Shown piece by piece: positions 23,094 through 34,955 of a stretch of 64,000 nt of DNA. The translations under genes were made by a program, and so were the position numbers. Position 1 is the stretch's first letter. The number at the start of each line of letters is the position of its first letter. This DNA is from Eucalyptus grandis (Eukaryota; Streptophyta; Magnoliopsida; Myrtales; Myrtaceae), in NCBI RefSeq assembly GCF_016545825.1, contig NC_052614.1:63524528-63588527 (forward strand). The letters run 5' to 3'. The notes below the pieces were generated by a model that saw nothing but the letters and a program-made list of their open reading frames with translations, made no database searches and was not told the origin of the DNA.

Positions 23094-24115
23094 ATGGAAC
23101 CAACTGTGAAAGTAGTCTCCTAGGGTCCATCAGGGTAGTTGCAGAGTGATGAACTATAAAATGTAGAGTCTCTCTCTCTCTCTCTCTCCTTTTTGATTTG
23201 TTCTGTTTGCAGCAATTTCTTCTGTTGAATGAAGTAGCTGTAACGGTTTGAGAATGTTCTAAGTTGTTGTATTGTCATGGCAGTATGTACTGACGACTAG
23301 TGTCTACCCCAGAGAAGCAAAGATTCTGAAGGAGCTCAGAGATGCCATTGCAAACCATCCACAGCAATTCTATTCCATACTCATTACTCAAAATGATTCC
23401 GCATTGACTTAAGAGTGTATGAACATGTTCATTACTCACTTTCGGAGACGCGCATTCATGTCAAGACGATGATAAATTGAGTAAATATGGCATAACCATA
23501 GAATTCAATGACCGAAAACTGCTGTCCATATACTTAAAACCAGAGAGTATCTTTAAGTTTGTGTGTTCAGTGTTGGTGGGAATCTTACTGAACAGGTCCT
23601 ACTTTGCGACTGCGCCAGCGGGGGTCAGTTCGTCGCGCTGCTCCTGAAGCTATTGAACACGAAGAAGACTATAGAGGTCGGCATCTTCACCGGATACTCT
23701 CTCCTCCTGATGGCTCTCTCGATCCCGCAAGATGGCAAGGTCTGCCGTCTCTCTCGCTTGACAATAGGAAAAAAATTGGAAGTCTATTTGTCAAGCTATA
23801 ATTAATCAGCACATTACTCAAATGTTTCCACTGCAGATCATAACGATCGATGTAGAACGAGAAGCATACAAGATCGGATTGCCATTTATCAAGAAGGCCG
23901 ATGTTGAACACAAGATCGACTTCGTCAAATCGGAAGCTTTGCTCATCCTGGATAAATTACTGGAAAGCGTGAGTGGAACTTTTCTAGTAAAGTAATCCTC
24001 ATTTGCACTTGTGCAATAAAGTGATACATTCTGCGCTTGGTAGGCTCTCGACAATCTCATCCGGCTGATCTTTTTCGTGTCAGCAAGAAAATGAAAACCA
24101 TGGAATACCGTAGGA
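23094..24115 (+). pseudogene. Caffeoyl-CoA O-methyltransferase-like, copy 2 (truncated)
   Basis: It is homologous to copy 1, intron by intron. Exon 1 (from 23094) has in-frame stops (after MEPTVKVVS, again after GPSG, and the final Tyr codon is TAA). The exon 2 donor GT is lost (CCACAGCAATTC where copy 1 has CCACAGTAAATTC). Exon 3 shares copy 1's one-base deletion before GTCAG. Exon 4 (about 23838-23970) keeps IGLPFIKKADVEHKIDF in frame. The match stops a few codons into exon 5 (CAAGAAAATGAAA, about 24094), so the C-terminal half is missing. Confidence 0.85.
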
Positions 24116-24173
24116 TTGCGTGAAGACATAGACTAGAAGAAAAAAAAAACACAAAAAACTTATTGGAGATTCT

Positions 24174-24279
24174 AGGTTCCAGGTTTCACCGACTTAGAAC
24201 TTGAAATTTACCCGTCAAAATAAGTTCTCTAATTTTTGAAACCTAAAATGTACTATGCATACCTTGAAACCTGGAACCT
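24174..24279. repeat. Short inverted repeat (13-bp arms)
   Basis: AGGTTCCAGGTTT at 24174-24186 and its exact reverse complement at 24267-24279 enclose about 80 bp. Further GGTTCC/TTCTAGGTT words lie nearby. It falls between two methyltransferase fragments and could be a small hairpin or MITE-like insertion. No target duplication was identified. Confidence 0.4.
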
Positions 24280-24332
24280 GACAGGTTCCCACTGGCTGGT
24301 TCTTAAGTTCTAGGTTGCTCACCCCGAGTGTT

Positions 24333-24408
24333 GATGACTAGTGTGTACCCCAGAGAAGCAAAGATTCCAATGGTGCTCAGAGATGCTATTGCAAACCATC
24401 CACAGTAA
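24333..24408 (+). pseudogene. Isolated exon 2 fragment of the methyltransferase-like gene
   Basis: A further copy of exon 2 reads MTSVYPREAKI and LRDAIANHP and keeps the CAGTAAAT donor-like end. No other exons flank it, and DNA on either side is unrelated to the gene. It shows that the array once held at least four copies. Confidence 0.7.
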
Positions 24409-25017
24409 ATCTTATTCAACATTCTTTGCTTGTGCCACATGCACTCTGTGTGATCTCCTCATACTATGATCACATGGGGTTCATAGAAATCAAATGAGAT
24501 AAGACTCTTAACAAATACTATGGGTGGGGTAGAAAAATTGTAAATAGGTTTTGGGGCCACCAAAATCGAACTTAAGCAAAGTATATCAGAAGTTGTTTTT
24601 GACTTGAGTTTTCTTGTTCTAGAGACCATACAATTTCAGCATATAGTCTTTTTCATTGCAGTTCCTTGCAATTTCTCAGCAGTCTTTTGTGTCATTAAAT
24701 GAAATAAGTAAAATGGGGTTTATGAATAGATTAATGGATGATTCGAAAGAACAACAGATGTTTAATTACTCAACAACTACAATGTCCTCGAAGCAATTAT
24801 AACCAATTTCAGAAACATAAAGGGTCACCTAAGATAATTGGGAGTTAACCTTTGGGTGGGACTGGAGAATATTATATGGTCCATGAGAAAATTTTTGATC
24901 TTATTCATCCGGAATTGTGGCTCTTATTGAACTGGACATTTTTTAATGTATGTGTTTGGATAATCTCATTTATCTATAACACTCATTTCTCATCTAGTTC
25001 TTAGGCCATGCTTCTTA
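24409..25017. other. Intergenic DNA, nothing recognised
   Basis: AT-rich sequence between an exon 2 fragment of the methyltransferase-like gene and a receptor-kinase fragment. No ORF, repeat or RNA gene is supported. Confidence 0.5.
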
Positions 25018-25490
25018 TTATAACTACAACGAATAGCATGCAAATAGAGACAACAAAGAAAAATGGAAATTTATTTTCGATAAGGAACTACGATGGGAGA
25101 ATTGCATATGGAGACATAATAAATGCAACAAAAGATGATGACATCAAAATTGCATAGTGAGTGGATGTTACAATAGTGTTTATAGAGCGTGATTTTTCAA
25201 TGAGAAAATCGTGGCATTGGAGAAACTTCATCATGTTGAAGCAAGGACCCATCTTTTTTACAAGAGCTTTCTAAACAAAGTGAAACAATTGACGAAAGTG
25301 CAATTTAGAAGCATAAAGAAGCTCCATGGTTTCCGCTTACACATGTGCCGTGTATTTAGGGTTTATGATTACTTGATTGAAGGGGGAGTCTAATTTGTGT
25401 TTTGAAAAATTATTCCAATAGGGTCACACTATCGTCTGGGATGCGCAACCTGCTTTGGTATTATTTCCACACCATGTGATTGGAATGACT
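25018..25490 (+). pseudogene. LRR receptor-kinase fragment C (juxtamembrane and kinase N-lobe)
   Basis: Pieces match the juxtamembrane and kinase start of receptor kinase [21 protein letters not shown], then MALEKLHHVEARTHLFYKSF and IKKLHGF in another frame. A last scrap near 25425-25490 resembles [15 protein letters not shown]. In-frame stops occur (for example after DIKIA) and frames change. There is no LRR region, no HRD or DFG motif and no second exon. It is a relic of a third receptor kinase. Confidence 0.75.
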
Positions 25491-25554
25491 AGGATCTCTC
25501 TTTCTAAGTTGAAGGCTTGTTAGTCAAAACAAGAGAGGCTTAAAAAATTGGTCC

Positions 25555-25745
25555 ACCACCTTTCCCTTACGATGGGTTAGAGATTTTGAGGGCCAAAAAT
25601 CACCATGAAAGTGTTGTAAAGACCATGACTTTCCATGAACCGTTGATTACGTATTGATCCAGAAGTCAACACACATGAAATCCCAAAAGACTTTTGACTT
25701 CTTGACAGATGTTTGCAAGTTCTGTCCATGTTGCAAGCTTGTTTA
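25555..25745. repeat. Receptor-cluster-associated repeat
   Basis: It shares the ACGATGGGTTAGA...GAGGGCCAAAAATCACC core and the TTGACTTCTTGA tail with the units near 3490-3760. Its place next to kinase fragment C supports a shared origin with the A and B blocks. Confidence 0.55.
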
Positions 25746-26414
25746 AATCCTTTTCTTTTGGCAGGTATGCTAGTTTAAATTGTAAATGGATCATAAAACT
25801 CTTTAATTTAGAGATTGCATAAATAGAATATTTTCCTTGCCAAAAAATTTGTACGATGACTCTAAAAAGCTTATCACCTAAATTACACCGGTTATTTTCC
25901 TTACTTGAAAATCCGTTGTGGCATATTATCTATCGCGGCTTATCAAAAGGTGTTATTGAGAGATTACTTCTTGTGGGCAAAATTTGTTAATTCCTTTATG
26001 ATATTGAGAAATTATTTTGTGAAGAATTTGTGAGGGGTAAACACTATAAGAGTTGTTGGACATAACCGGGACTGAGAAATACCGAAGTGTTTGAGTGACT
26101 TTAGAATGGTTATAATGTCTATTTTATCGATTGATCTATAGTAAAATATTGTCACGCTCTCCTCGCGGACGTAGGTCATCCCAATTGAGTCACGTAAATT
26201 TGATGTCCAATCTATAACTTTGCACTGTCTATTTCTCTGTTTGATTACTTATTTCCATGACACTAAGCTTGCTTTCCCCAATCTCATAGTAGAAAACGAT
26301 GGATTGTCGATGGAGTTGAAGCGGAAAAAGTTGAGATATACCAAGCGGATTGAGTGATCAATCAACAATTCTCCACATTCCGGGACAAGAACATATGAGT
26401 CATATTGAGTGGGA
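25746..26414. other. Intergenic DNA left of duplicate copy B
   Basis: AT-rich DNA with no recognised gene. Its right end, up to 26414, is the sequence that would have flanked the copy A block before the copia insertion at 1-2102. Confidence 0.5.
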
Positions 26415-26463
26415 CATCCACCACTGTGCGATGACCTTACCCCATTGTGATGGCGGATGAGCA

Positions 26464-26733
26464 CTAGAAATTCACAAAATCAGACTCAGCGTTAATTTCA
26501 CGAAACATCTGTTCCAATTCGTCTAGTTCACACGAAATTTCTGTGCTCGGTGCTATCTCCTTGTCTCGCTCCTCAAAACTAAATTTCTGCGTCCGCCAAA
26601 TGAAGTCAAAAAAGGCATCCACTTTTGTCTGTGGCCTTGCGTCTCCTGCGGTGCGGTGATGTGGGCCGTGTTGATCCGACGACTTCTCCAACTCCGACCC
26701 TTGAGTGAGCGCGTGCACGACGAAGACCTCCAA
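26464..26733 (-). CDS. Hypothetical 89-aa ORF, partner of 2157-2426
   Basis: Same length and frame as the copy A ORF, with about nine amino-acid differences and few silent ones. No domain, signal or membrane segment is recognised. The pattern of changes gives little sign of protein-level selection, so it may not be a gene. Confidence 0.2.
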   Translation of the reverse strand: MEVFVVHALTQGSELEKSSDQHGPHHRTAGDARPQTKVDAFFDFIWRTQKFSFEERDKEIAPSTEISCELDELEQMFREINAESDFVNF

Positions 26734-27599
26734 CTGTTGAACGCGTGCCTGTTTTTACACGCACTAGGCTAGGCTGCATCAAAATCCAAAGTGGAAATCA
26801 TCAATTCCCATCTTCTATTGTGGAGTTTTAAGCGACCTGCTAATTAAATTTGCCGTCTCTCTGCAATGGGATCTCGAGCTACCGGACCGGTTTGATCTAA
26901 CATAACCATGTTCTAGTCGCGCCGTGACACTTGGCTCTCTCGAGTAAGCCAATCAACACTTGCGGTGGTGACAAATTCATTGATGTTTGTTGGGTTGTCG
27001 GAGAATTGGGAACCGGAAATCGAAATGAAGAGAGCTAATTCGGTATCATTGTCTTCTCCCTACTTCATGGGAATTCGAATTGAATAGAAAGAGCGTGCAG
27101 CATACTGTCTTTATAAATTTCTGAGCACATCGCATGGGCATGCTTTGGAAGAGATCAGGAACCTTCTTCAGATTAAAGTAATCAAGTGAATCGAGGTCTA
27201 ATGCCATGAATGAGGAGCAAATTAAGGACGAAAGTTGGGGTGTCAATCTGTGTCGACGGCTAGAGTTCATGTGGTGTCATGTTAAGGGGATACTCTTAAA
27301 TTGATTGGCCGGAATATGGTCCATGTAATCAATAGGTAATCCGGCCCCAACCCACATGACTCTGTTAAATTAAATAGGTCAAGCTAGGCTAGTCCAATCC
27401 AAACGTCACATGAAGAATCCGAATAACTCTTTTAAGCTAAAATCTAGTTCATGTGGATTTTACTCAAGAAAATTGATGTGCTTATACAGTTATTCACCCG
27501 AGACCTACTAATTTTATTAAAATTCGAAATTTTAATATATAATAATAGTGATTTATTCCGATTGTATGTAATATCATCAATAATAATACAGAATTGGGG

Positions 27600-27775
27600 G
27601 GAAAAATTAAGCTTAAACTCCTTGACTAGCCCCATTCCTCCATCTTTGGTCAATTTAACAAGCTCTAGTGTTCTTGAGTCCAATCCCGCCTCTTGGCTTG
27701 CATTGCACCATCCCATTGGAAATAGGAGATTTAACTAATTTCCTTTGTCTAGATTTGAGCTCGAACGACTTCAAT
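27600..27775 (+). pseudogene. LRR receptor relic upstream of receptor kinase B
   Basis: It reads LNSLTSPIPPSLVNLTSSSV and then, in a shifted frame, [20 protein letters not shown], which is LRR consensus. It matches the relic at 3300-3480. It ends where the receptor-cluster repeat begins (27815). Confidence 0.6.
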
Positions 27776-28763
27776 GGATAATTTGTGTTAAATTTAAATA
27801 GTTTAATAAAGTTTGGTAAGGCAAACCTTTCCTTTATGATGGGTTACAAGTTTTTGAGGGTCAAACATCACCAATAGAAATGTCGAGTAGAAAGTTTGGT
27901 AAGACAGACCTTTCCCTTACGATGGGTTAGAATTTTTTGAGGGCCAAGCTTCGCCAATAGAAGTGTCGTGTAGACCATGACTTCCCATTAACCATCGGCC
28001 ACGCACTAAGCCAAAAGTCAACACGTATGAAGACGAACAGGAGGCTAAAACAGGGAACTCTTTCTCCATCGAGAAAATGGCTTTGCTTTGGAGAAACAGA
28101 GCTCTTTCAGCGAGAGAGAGAGAGAAGTTTCCCCAATTTTAAATGAAGCGTTATTGTGCTGCTCATTTTGCCTAGTTAGACGAAGAATATTTCACATTAG
28201 ACGTCAATATCTCTTATAAAAAAAACATGTCAGAGCCAAAGTTTAATTTAAAATGCCACGTAGGATGAATTATCGGAATTTATCGTCAGAGACACTTAAG
28301 TGATTGTTTTTCCATTAATACAATACTCAACTAATCGCTTAAAATTTTTTGATATTAAAGTGAGCGCCGCATGAAAATTGTGATATTTTTAATTTTTTTT
28401 TCAAATTAAAGTAACGTGTGGTTCACAACCATATTCAAAAACAAAAAGTGCTACATGTGAGACTGAGGTTATCTAAAAAGTTAAAAAAATTAGTGGGATC
28501 TCATGAGCATGGTTCACGGAATGCAAAGTGTGAATTAGATCTGCACTAAAACCACGGGCCCCATTGTCTGATGACCACATCATAATGTTGTCTTGTGTGG
28601 TTAGACTTTGGGAGACTTCCAAGTCTTTATGTTGAATTGCTCTCCACTCAAGTTATTTTCTTATGGATCGCTCTTCTTTCATATATCACGGCAAACTCAG
28701 GCTCTCCACTTCCCAACCAAAAAGAAGAGGACCTCTCTCTCTCTCTCTCTCTCTCTCAAAAGC

Positions 28764-31700
28764 ATGAATCTTGTAAGCAAACCCATCGGCTTACATGTTT
28801 GCCAGTTGATGACTGCAGCTATATGGATCGTTATTGCGCTGGCTCTCTCCCACAACTTCCTTGCCCTTGCCACCAAAACAGAGGCAGATGCTCTTCGTCA
28901 CAGTGGGTGGTGGCCTTCCTACATTACAAGCAACACTTCTGTGTCGCATTGCATGTGGTGTGGCATTTCATGCGACGATTCTGGAAGCGTCGTTGAAATA
29001 AGCGCATCACGACAAGACTACAACAACTACTGCTACTACTACGACTATTGGTCCTCACTTAATTTGAGTAGCATGAATTACTCTATGCTCCCGAATCTCA
29101 CATCTCTTACGCTATCTGGTTATTATCTCACCGATATCATTCCCCTTCAAATATGTGCACTCCAAAAGCTCAGATACCTCAACTTGTCCACCAATGAACT
29201 AACCGGTGAGTTGCCTCTTTGTCTCCAAAATCTAACCATGTTAGAAGTTATTGACATTCATGATAATCAAATTGACAGTCTAATCCCTCATGAATTGGGA
29301 AATTTGAAGAGGTTGATCTCCCTAGATCTCAGTTTCAATTTGCTAAATGGCATGATCCCTATGACTCTAGCGAAATTGAAGAACTTAGCACAACTCTCTT
29401 TGCAATATAACTACTTCAATGGATCCATTCCTTCGGAAATAGAGAACTTGACGAACCTGGCATATCTAAGTATGGTAGGGAACTCCTTCAGTGGATCTAT
29501 CCCATTAGAAATAGGGAACTTGACAAACTTGGCATATCTAAGTGTGGCAAGGAACTCCTTCAGTGGATCTATCCCATTAGAAATAGGGAACTTGACAAAC
29601 TTGGCATATCTAAGTGTGGCAAGGAACTCCTTCAGTGGATCTATCCCATTAGAAATAGGGAACTTGACAAACTTGGCATATCTAAGTGTGGCAAGGAACT
29701 CCTTCAGTGGATCTATCCCATTAGAAATAGGGAACTTGACAAACTTGGCATATCTAAGTGTGGCAAGGAACTCCTTCAGTGGATCTATCCCATCGAAAAT
29801 AGGGAACTTGACGAACTTGGCATATCTAAGTATGGTAGGGAACTCCTTTAGTGGATCTATCCCATTGGAAATAGGGAACTTGACGAACTTGGCATATCTA
29901 AGTATGGTAGGGAACTCCTGTAGTGGATCTATCCCATCGGAAATAGGTAAATTGAAGAGCTTGATTATGTTGGTGCTGAGCTTAAATTCCTTCACTGGCC
30001 CCATTCCATTGGAAATAGGAGATTTGAAGAATCTCACTTATCTGGATTTGAGCTTCAACAACTTCTCGGGAAATATCCCTCATGAACTTGAGAGTTTGGT
30101 CATGTTAAGCCGTCTCAATCTTGCAAACAATTCTCTTCATGGTTCAATTCCCAAATTCCAAAAGCTTTTCAACTTGGAGTCCATCGACTTATCATGCAAT
30201 CATCTTACGGGAAAAATTCCACCAAATCTATTCAATGTTTCTTATGCATCTTTCGAAGGCAATAAAGGTTTGGAATATACTGCCATGTGGGCACTTGTAA
30301 CTGCCTTTCGTTACAGTGGGTGGTGGCCTAACCTCCTTACAAGCAACATCTCCTTAGCATATTGCATGTGGCCTAGCATTTCATGCGACGACTCCGGAAA
30401 CATTGTCAAAATAAATGCAATATCCAACCATGAGGGCACATTTGATTGTAGCCACATTGATTTCTCTTTATTGTCGAATCTGACCTTATTCTCGAATCTG
30501 ACCTTTCTTGGGCTGCATGATTGTAATTTCTCTAATTTCTTTCCCCTTGAAATATGTGCCCTCCCAAAGCTCAAGCACCTCAACTTGTCCCGCACTTGGC
30601 TAATTGGTGAGCTCCCTCTTTGTCTCCAAAACCTCACCACGTTAGAAGTAATTGACATTCATGGTAACAGAATCGGAGGTCCTATCCCTCCTGAACTAGG
30701 AAATCTAAAGAGTCTAATCTACCTGGATCTGAGTAATAATGCACTTGGGGGGACAATCCCAACGACTCTTGGTCACATAGATAACATCAACTTGTCGTAT
30801 AATTATCTTGCGGGAAAAATTCCAGATAACTTGGCCCACGTTCCTTATGGAGCTTTCATAGGCAATGAAGGTTTGGAAAAGACTTATGGTCCTAGAAGAA
30901 TGACTGGGGTTGTACTTATGACAATACTTACACCACCAATGGCTATATCATTCATTTTCTATTTGGTTTTGAGGCATTTGATCGTGTTTCAACGTAGAAT
31001 GAAGAGCACTCAATCAGAGATAACAGAGAAAAATGGAGATTTCTTGTCAATATGGAATTATGATGGGAGAATTGCATATGAAGACATAATCAATGCAACA
31101 GAAGACTTTAACATCAAATATTGCATTGGAACTGGTGGATACGGTAGTGTCTATAGAGCGGAATTGCCTAATGGGAAAATTGTGGCATTGAAGAAACTTC
31201 ACCATCATGAAGCAAATGACCCATCTTTCGACAAGAGCTTCCGAAATGAAGTGAAGCACTTGACTGAAGTACGGCATAGAAGCATAATTAAGCTCCATGG
31301 GTTTTGCTTACACAAGCAATGCATGTTCTTGGTTTATGAGTACATGGAAAGGGGGAGTCTATTTTGTGCTCTGAGAGAGGACGTTGAAGCAGTGGAACTA
31401 GACTGGTCTAAAAGACTTGTCATTGTATGGGATATGGCACATGCCTTGTCTTACTTGCACCACGATTGCGCTCAGCCAATCGTTCATCGAGACATATCTA
31501 GCAACAACATTTTGCTGGACAACAATATGCAGGCATTTCTATCAGATTTCGGCACAGCAAGACTCCTAGAACCTAACTTCTCATCTAATCTCACTGCAAA
31601 TATTGCAGGCACCCGTGGATATATAGCACCAGGTAAGCAACAATTGTCCATATTTTTGTTGGAATGTTATTACCGGAGGCACTTAGCTAGATCAATATAC

Positions 31701-32260
31701 TTAACACACCCCATGTGGTAATAACATGTTGACGCTTCAGCATACTTACATATTTATCATTTGATAATGCACTAACTAAGATTGTGAACTTTGTTTTGAG
31801 CCTCATATAATCTATGACCTTTTGTTTTTTTTTTTTTTTTTTTTAAGAGCTTGCTTACACTTTGGTCATCAATGAGAAATGTGACGTATATAGCTTCGGG
31901 GTTGTAGCAATGGAAATAATAATGGGTGAGCATCCGGGTGAGATCATCTTAATGCTGTCCACTCTCTTCAAAGAAGATATTATGCTACATCAAATATTGG
32001 ATCCGCGCTTGCCAATCCCAAGAGAGAATTCTATCACAAGAAATATCATTCTGGTAGTTTCTCTAGCACTTGCTTGCTTAAATAGCAATCCAAAGTTGCG
32101 ACCCACTATGAAACAAGTTTCGGAAGCTTTTCTAGCTCCAAAACTAGCGTTGGCGAAGTCCTTCAATTCTATCTCACTTGCCCAGCTCCAAGGAAATAAT
32201 CGAGGACTATGGTGGGAAGGTGGATCAACAGAAAATTCTTCGAGCCCACAAGAAGAGTAG
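28764..32260 (+). CDS. LRR receptor-like protein kinase, MIK2-like, with two fused ectodomain modules
   Basis: Two exons, 28764-31632 and 31848-32260 (215-bp intron, GT-AG), give 1093 aa. The ATG at 28764 is chosen because a signal peptide follows ([12 protein letters not shown], then [17 protein letters not shown]); the 52 upstream codons include a CT microsatellite and are probably leader. Module 1 (residues about 35-503) has an LRR cap (GWWPSY...CGISCDDSG) and LRRs, including seven 24-aa units at 228-395, and ends in a juxtamembrane-like FEGNKGLE. Module 2 (about 505-710) starts with a second cap (GWWPNL...SISCDDSG). A membrane segment lies near 713-740. The kinase has a glycine loop [10 protein letters not shown] (789), Lys 810, HRD 908-910, DFG 928 and, across the intron, APELAYT. 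It is an RD-type kinase, so catalytically competent by motif. Family members act at the plasma membrane in peptide perception and stress or pollen-tube signalling. The ligand here is unknown. Confidence 0.9.
29445..29948 (+). repeat. Coding minisatellite: seven 72-bp LRR units
   Basis: Seven in-frame 24-codon units, each starting NLTNLAYLS and ending SGSIPxEIG, begin at 29445, 29517, 29589, 29661, 29733, 29805 and 29877. Units 2-4 look identical in DNA and unit 5 differs only near its end; units 1, 6 and 7 carry MVGNS instead of VARNS. The matching part of copy A has no such array. This points to recent expansion by unequal exchange or slippage, changing ectodomain length by whole repeats. 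Confidence 0.93.
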
Positions 32261-33879
32261 GGATCATGAAGTACTTGTCCCAAAACAAGCAAATAAGTTT
32301 CACTGAGTGAAGAGTCGGTTGATGAAATGACGCTACAAATTGGCAAACATGGTTGAGATCATGAAGTATGCGGCCCTTGCAATTTTAAGCCACGTTAAAT
32401 TTTTTTTATACTAGCTAGGCTAAAATTTTCCTAGGTAATAATTACCAAGTAGTGAGAAGCATTTATCAGATGGTCGTTTATTTTTCTGTCCTTTTAGTAA
32501 GATCGAAACGTGTGATGAGTGATAATGTGTTGTTGTTACCATGAATGCATGGCTTCTTAAGGAAATTCGCTACGTATTTGGAGGATCGTTGATCGTTTCT
32601 CTTTAGTTGAAGACGGCAAATTTCGAAATTGATGTTTCCTTCACATTAGCTAAAGATCAGACATCACAGAAACAACAGATGACCAAGACTTCTCATGATT
32701 GCGTAGACGACCCATGTACATGAAAATGAAACTCAATTACCTTAGAGACTCTGGAATTGGGTACCCGACCAAGACCTTGACTTCTTGAACGTGTCCTCAT
32801 TTGACAGATAACCTCTTTAAATTCTAATAAAATCACCATTAATTAGCCATGAAATTTACGACGAAGGGGCTACCGGCCACTCCACAATTATCACGCTACA
32901 GAAATTCAGCTTCTCTGATTATTGGCAATGTATACCTTTCCATTGCAGCAGAAACAAATAATCTATTGTAAATTTTATTCCTGGAAACTTATTTTTTTTG
33001 GTCGGATTCCTGGAAATTAATTTATGTCTACATAAATGTCATTGCAAAATATTCTAGTATTGTCCTTAATGAGTGCAGCTTAGATTTGTAATTAACAAGA
33101 TGTCGCTCATTTTTCTGGCAATGAGAAGTTTTCTTACACTTTTCACTTGTCTTGCTTTCCAAATTGCAATAGTTGTGGATTGCATAGGAAATACACCCCT
33201 ATGTACATAACAGTGACAAAGATTTTCAAACTATTGCCAAATCCAGGTATATTATACATTATAAATGATAAGAATGAAGACTTTCGTATTTCTTGTCCAA
33301 AAGAGGACAATTTATATGAAACAGGATACATAACTTTGGCTAGCCATCAGTTTTTGTTTACTTACCAACTCTTTTCAAATTCTACTAATTTAGAAAAGAT
33401 CCGTCTCTTTTCTTAGTACGGAATAGTAGAATTGTGTAGCATTGTGATTCTGCGAGGATGTAAAATGTAGAGAAATAATCTTTGACACACGTCAAACTTT
33501 CTCCATACTATGCTATAGGAGTGTCTTTCCACTAAGATTAAAATGCATGATCAATAAGCAATGAATGAAGAAATAATGAGGCCCACACTAAACCCTATTC
33601 AAAACACGATTACCCATACAAATATTCTATAATGTGAATGGTTCGATTAATGATATGTATAGCTCATAATTTTTACGGCCAAACATCACAAAAAAGTCCA
33701 TAAAGACTATGACTTCGCACGCGAACCTATGTAACACGTTGCGGTCCAGAAAATCAACATATGAAACCCCTACATGTGGAGAAAATATTAGGTGGTTTCA
33801 GATATTGGGGAAAACCCGGGGACACAGTTTACCCGGGGACTCAATTCACCACAAACTAAACTCAATCCAGAATCAATTT
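32261..33879. other. Non-coding DNA downstream of receptor kinase B
   Basis: AT-rich DNA matching 7241-8979 in copy A, including a receptor-cluster repeat unit at 33645-33790. No conserved ORF and no RNA gene are seen. Confidence 0.6.
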
Positions 33880-34577
33880 TTCACTGGAAATTAAATCAAC
33901 CGAAATTCTCTTAACCCTCAACAACAACCAGCATTATATAATCTCACAATACGCAAATATAATGCCAAAATAATAAGTAGACAAAGCAAATAACGACAGC
34001 AAAGATTTACATGGAAAACCCAGTGCGAGAAAAACCACGGACTGCCAAAAAAATATCCACTAATCACTAGGATTAGCAGGATACACAAAGTATTCTTCTT
34101 TAGTCATACACTAGAGACTCAACATCAACATTATAATCATATTTTCTCATCACATAGGTGGATAGATAAATTCAAAGCAAGAAAACTCTAACCACGATTA
34201 AAGAATTTGGAGGAGGTTCTCAATTAACGAAACCAATCAACTCATAGCTCTCGGTCTTATGAACAACATACTCAAATTTGAGCCAATTCCGTCAACATTT
34301 GGCTTTCGAATAACGGCCACAAAGATTTGGCCCTTTTTTCGTACTCTTCTCCACAAATGCCTTCGGGAGCTCTCTGTTTTCTCGCCCTCTTTCTCCTCTC
34401 CCTTCGCCTTTTTTAGGCACACTTTTTCTTCTCTCTCCTCACTTCCTGACAGACGCACGAAGCTTTCTCTTTCTTTTCACATGCTTTTTGACTTTTCTTC
34501 TCTTCTATTTATTTCTTTCTTGTTTTTTTCAATGTTAGTTAGGCCCCACAAATGAGATGGACCAGCCAATAAATCTC
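33880..34577 (-). repeat. Copia 3' LTR remnant (copy B)
   Basis: It matches the remnant at 8980-9669. On the minus strand a purine tract (GAGGCAAAGGGGGAG, about 34578-34592) precedes TTATTGGCTGG, and the far end is TTTAATTTCC near 33880-33895. It was present before the block duplicated. Confidence 0.6.
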
Positions 34578-34955
34578 CCCCTTTGCCTCATGTGAGAAGA
34601 TCCATCATATCTGCTTTTCTTCTACGAGAATCAAGTTTCACCATGAGCAATGCTTTAGTTATCATATTGGATCCATTATGGTCAGTGTGGATTTTCTTAA
34701 GTATAAAGAGCTTCTCTTCTAATTTCTCTCGGATCCAATGATACTTCACAACAACACATTTTGATCTTAAATGCAATATCAGATTTTTGCTAAGATAGAT
34801 AGCACTCATGCTATCGCAATATAGAACATACTTTTACTGCTTCAAGCCCAACTCTTGTAGGAATTTTTACATCCACAAGAGTTCCTTGCCTATCGGTAAT
34901 AGCGACATGCTCCGCTTTAGTTGTAGAGAAAAGAAGCTGTGAGGGAATGCGCTCT
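34578..34955 (-). pseudogene. Copia RNase H tail, minus strand
   Basis: Minus-strand translation gives FSTTKAEHVAITD near 34900-34945 and SAIYLSKN, then HWIREKLEEKLFILKKIHTD and NMITKALLMVKL down to about 34600. These are the standard C-terminal RNase H and tail motifs of copia pol. Upstream parts of the same domain are found about 3.3 kb away (38205-39375, same strand), which suggests that the two pieces were once joined. Confidence 0.75.

Larger units (their letters stand above)
26415..34658. repeat. Segmental duplication, copy B (receptor-kinase block)
   Basis: This is the partner of 2103-9751, in the same orientation, so the two form a spaced direct repeat with about 16.6 kb between. Similarity is high in coding and non-coding parts. 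Copy B has an intact receptor kinase with an extra ectodomain module and lacks the 330 bp found at 3684-4018. It carries an uninterrupted version of both copy A boundaries. Confidence 0.85.

Noticed and set aside
28595..28763. Extending the B receptor kinase N-terminus to 28608
   Set aside because: The extra 52 codons run through a CT microsatellite and would bury the signal peptide that begins at the ATG at 28764.
29411..30037. Long open frame of 208 codons on the minus strand opposite the LRR array
   Set aside because: It is the antisense shadow of the 72-bp coding repeat; its own protein repeat is only the mirror of the sense repeat.
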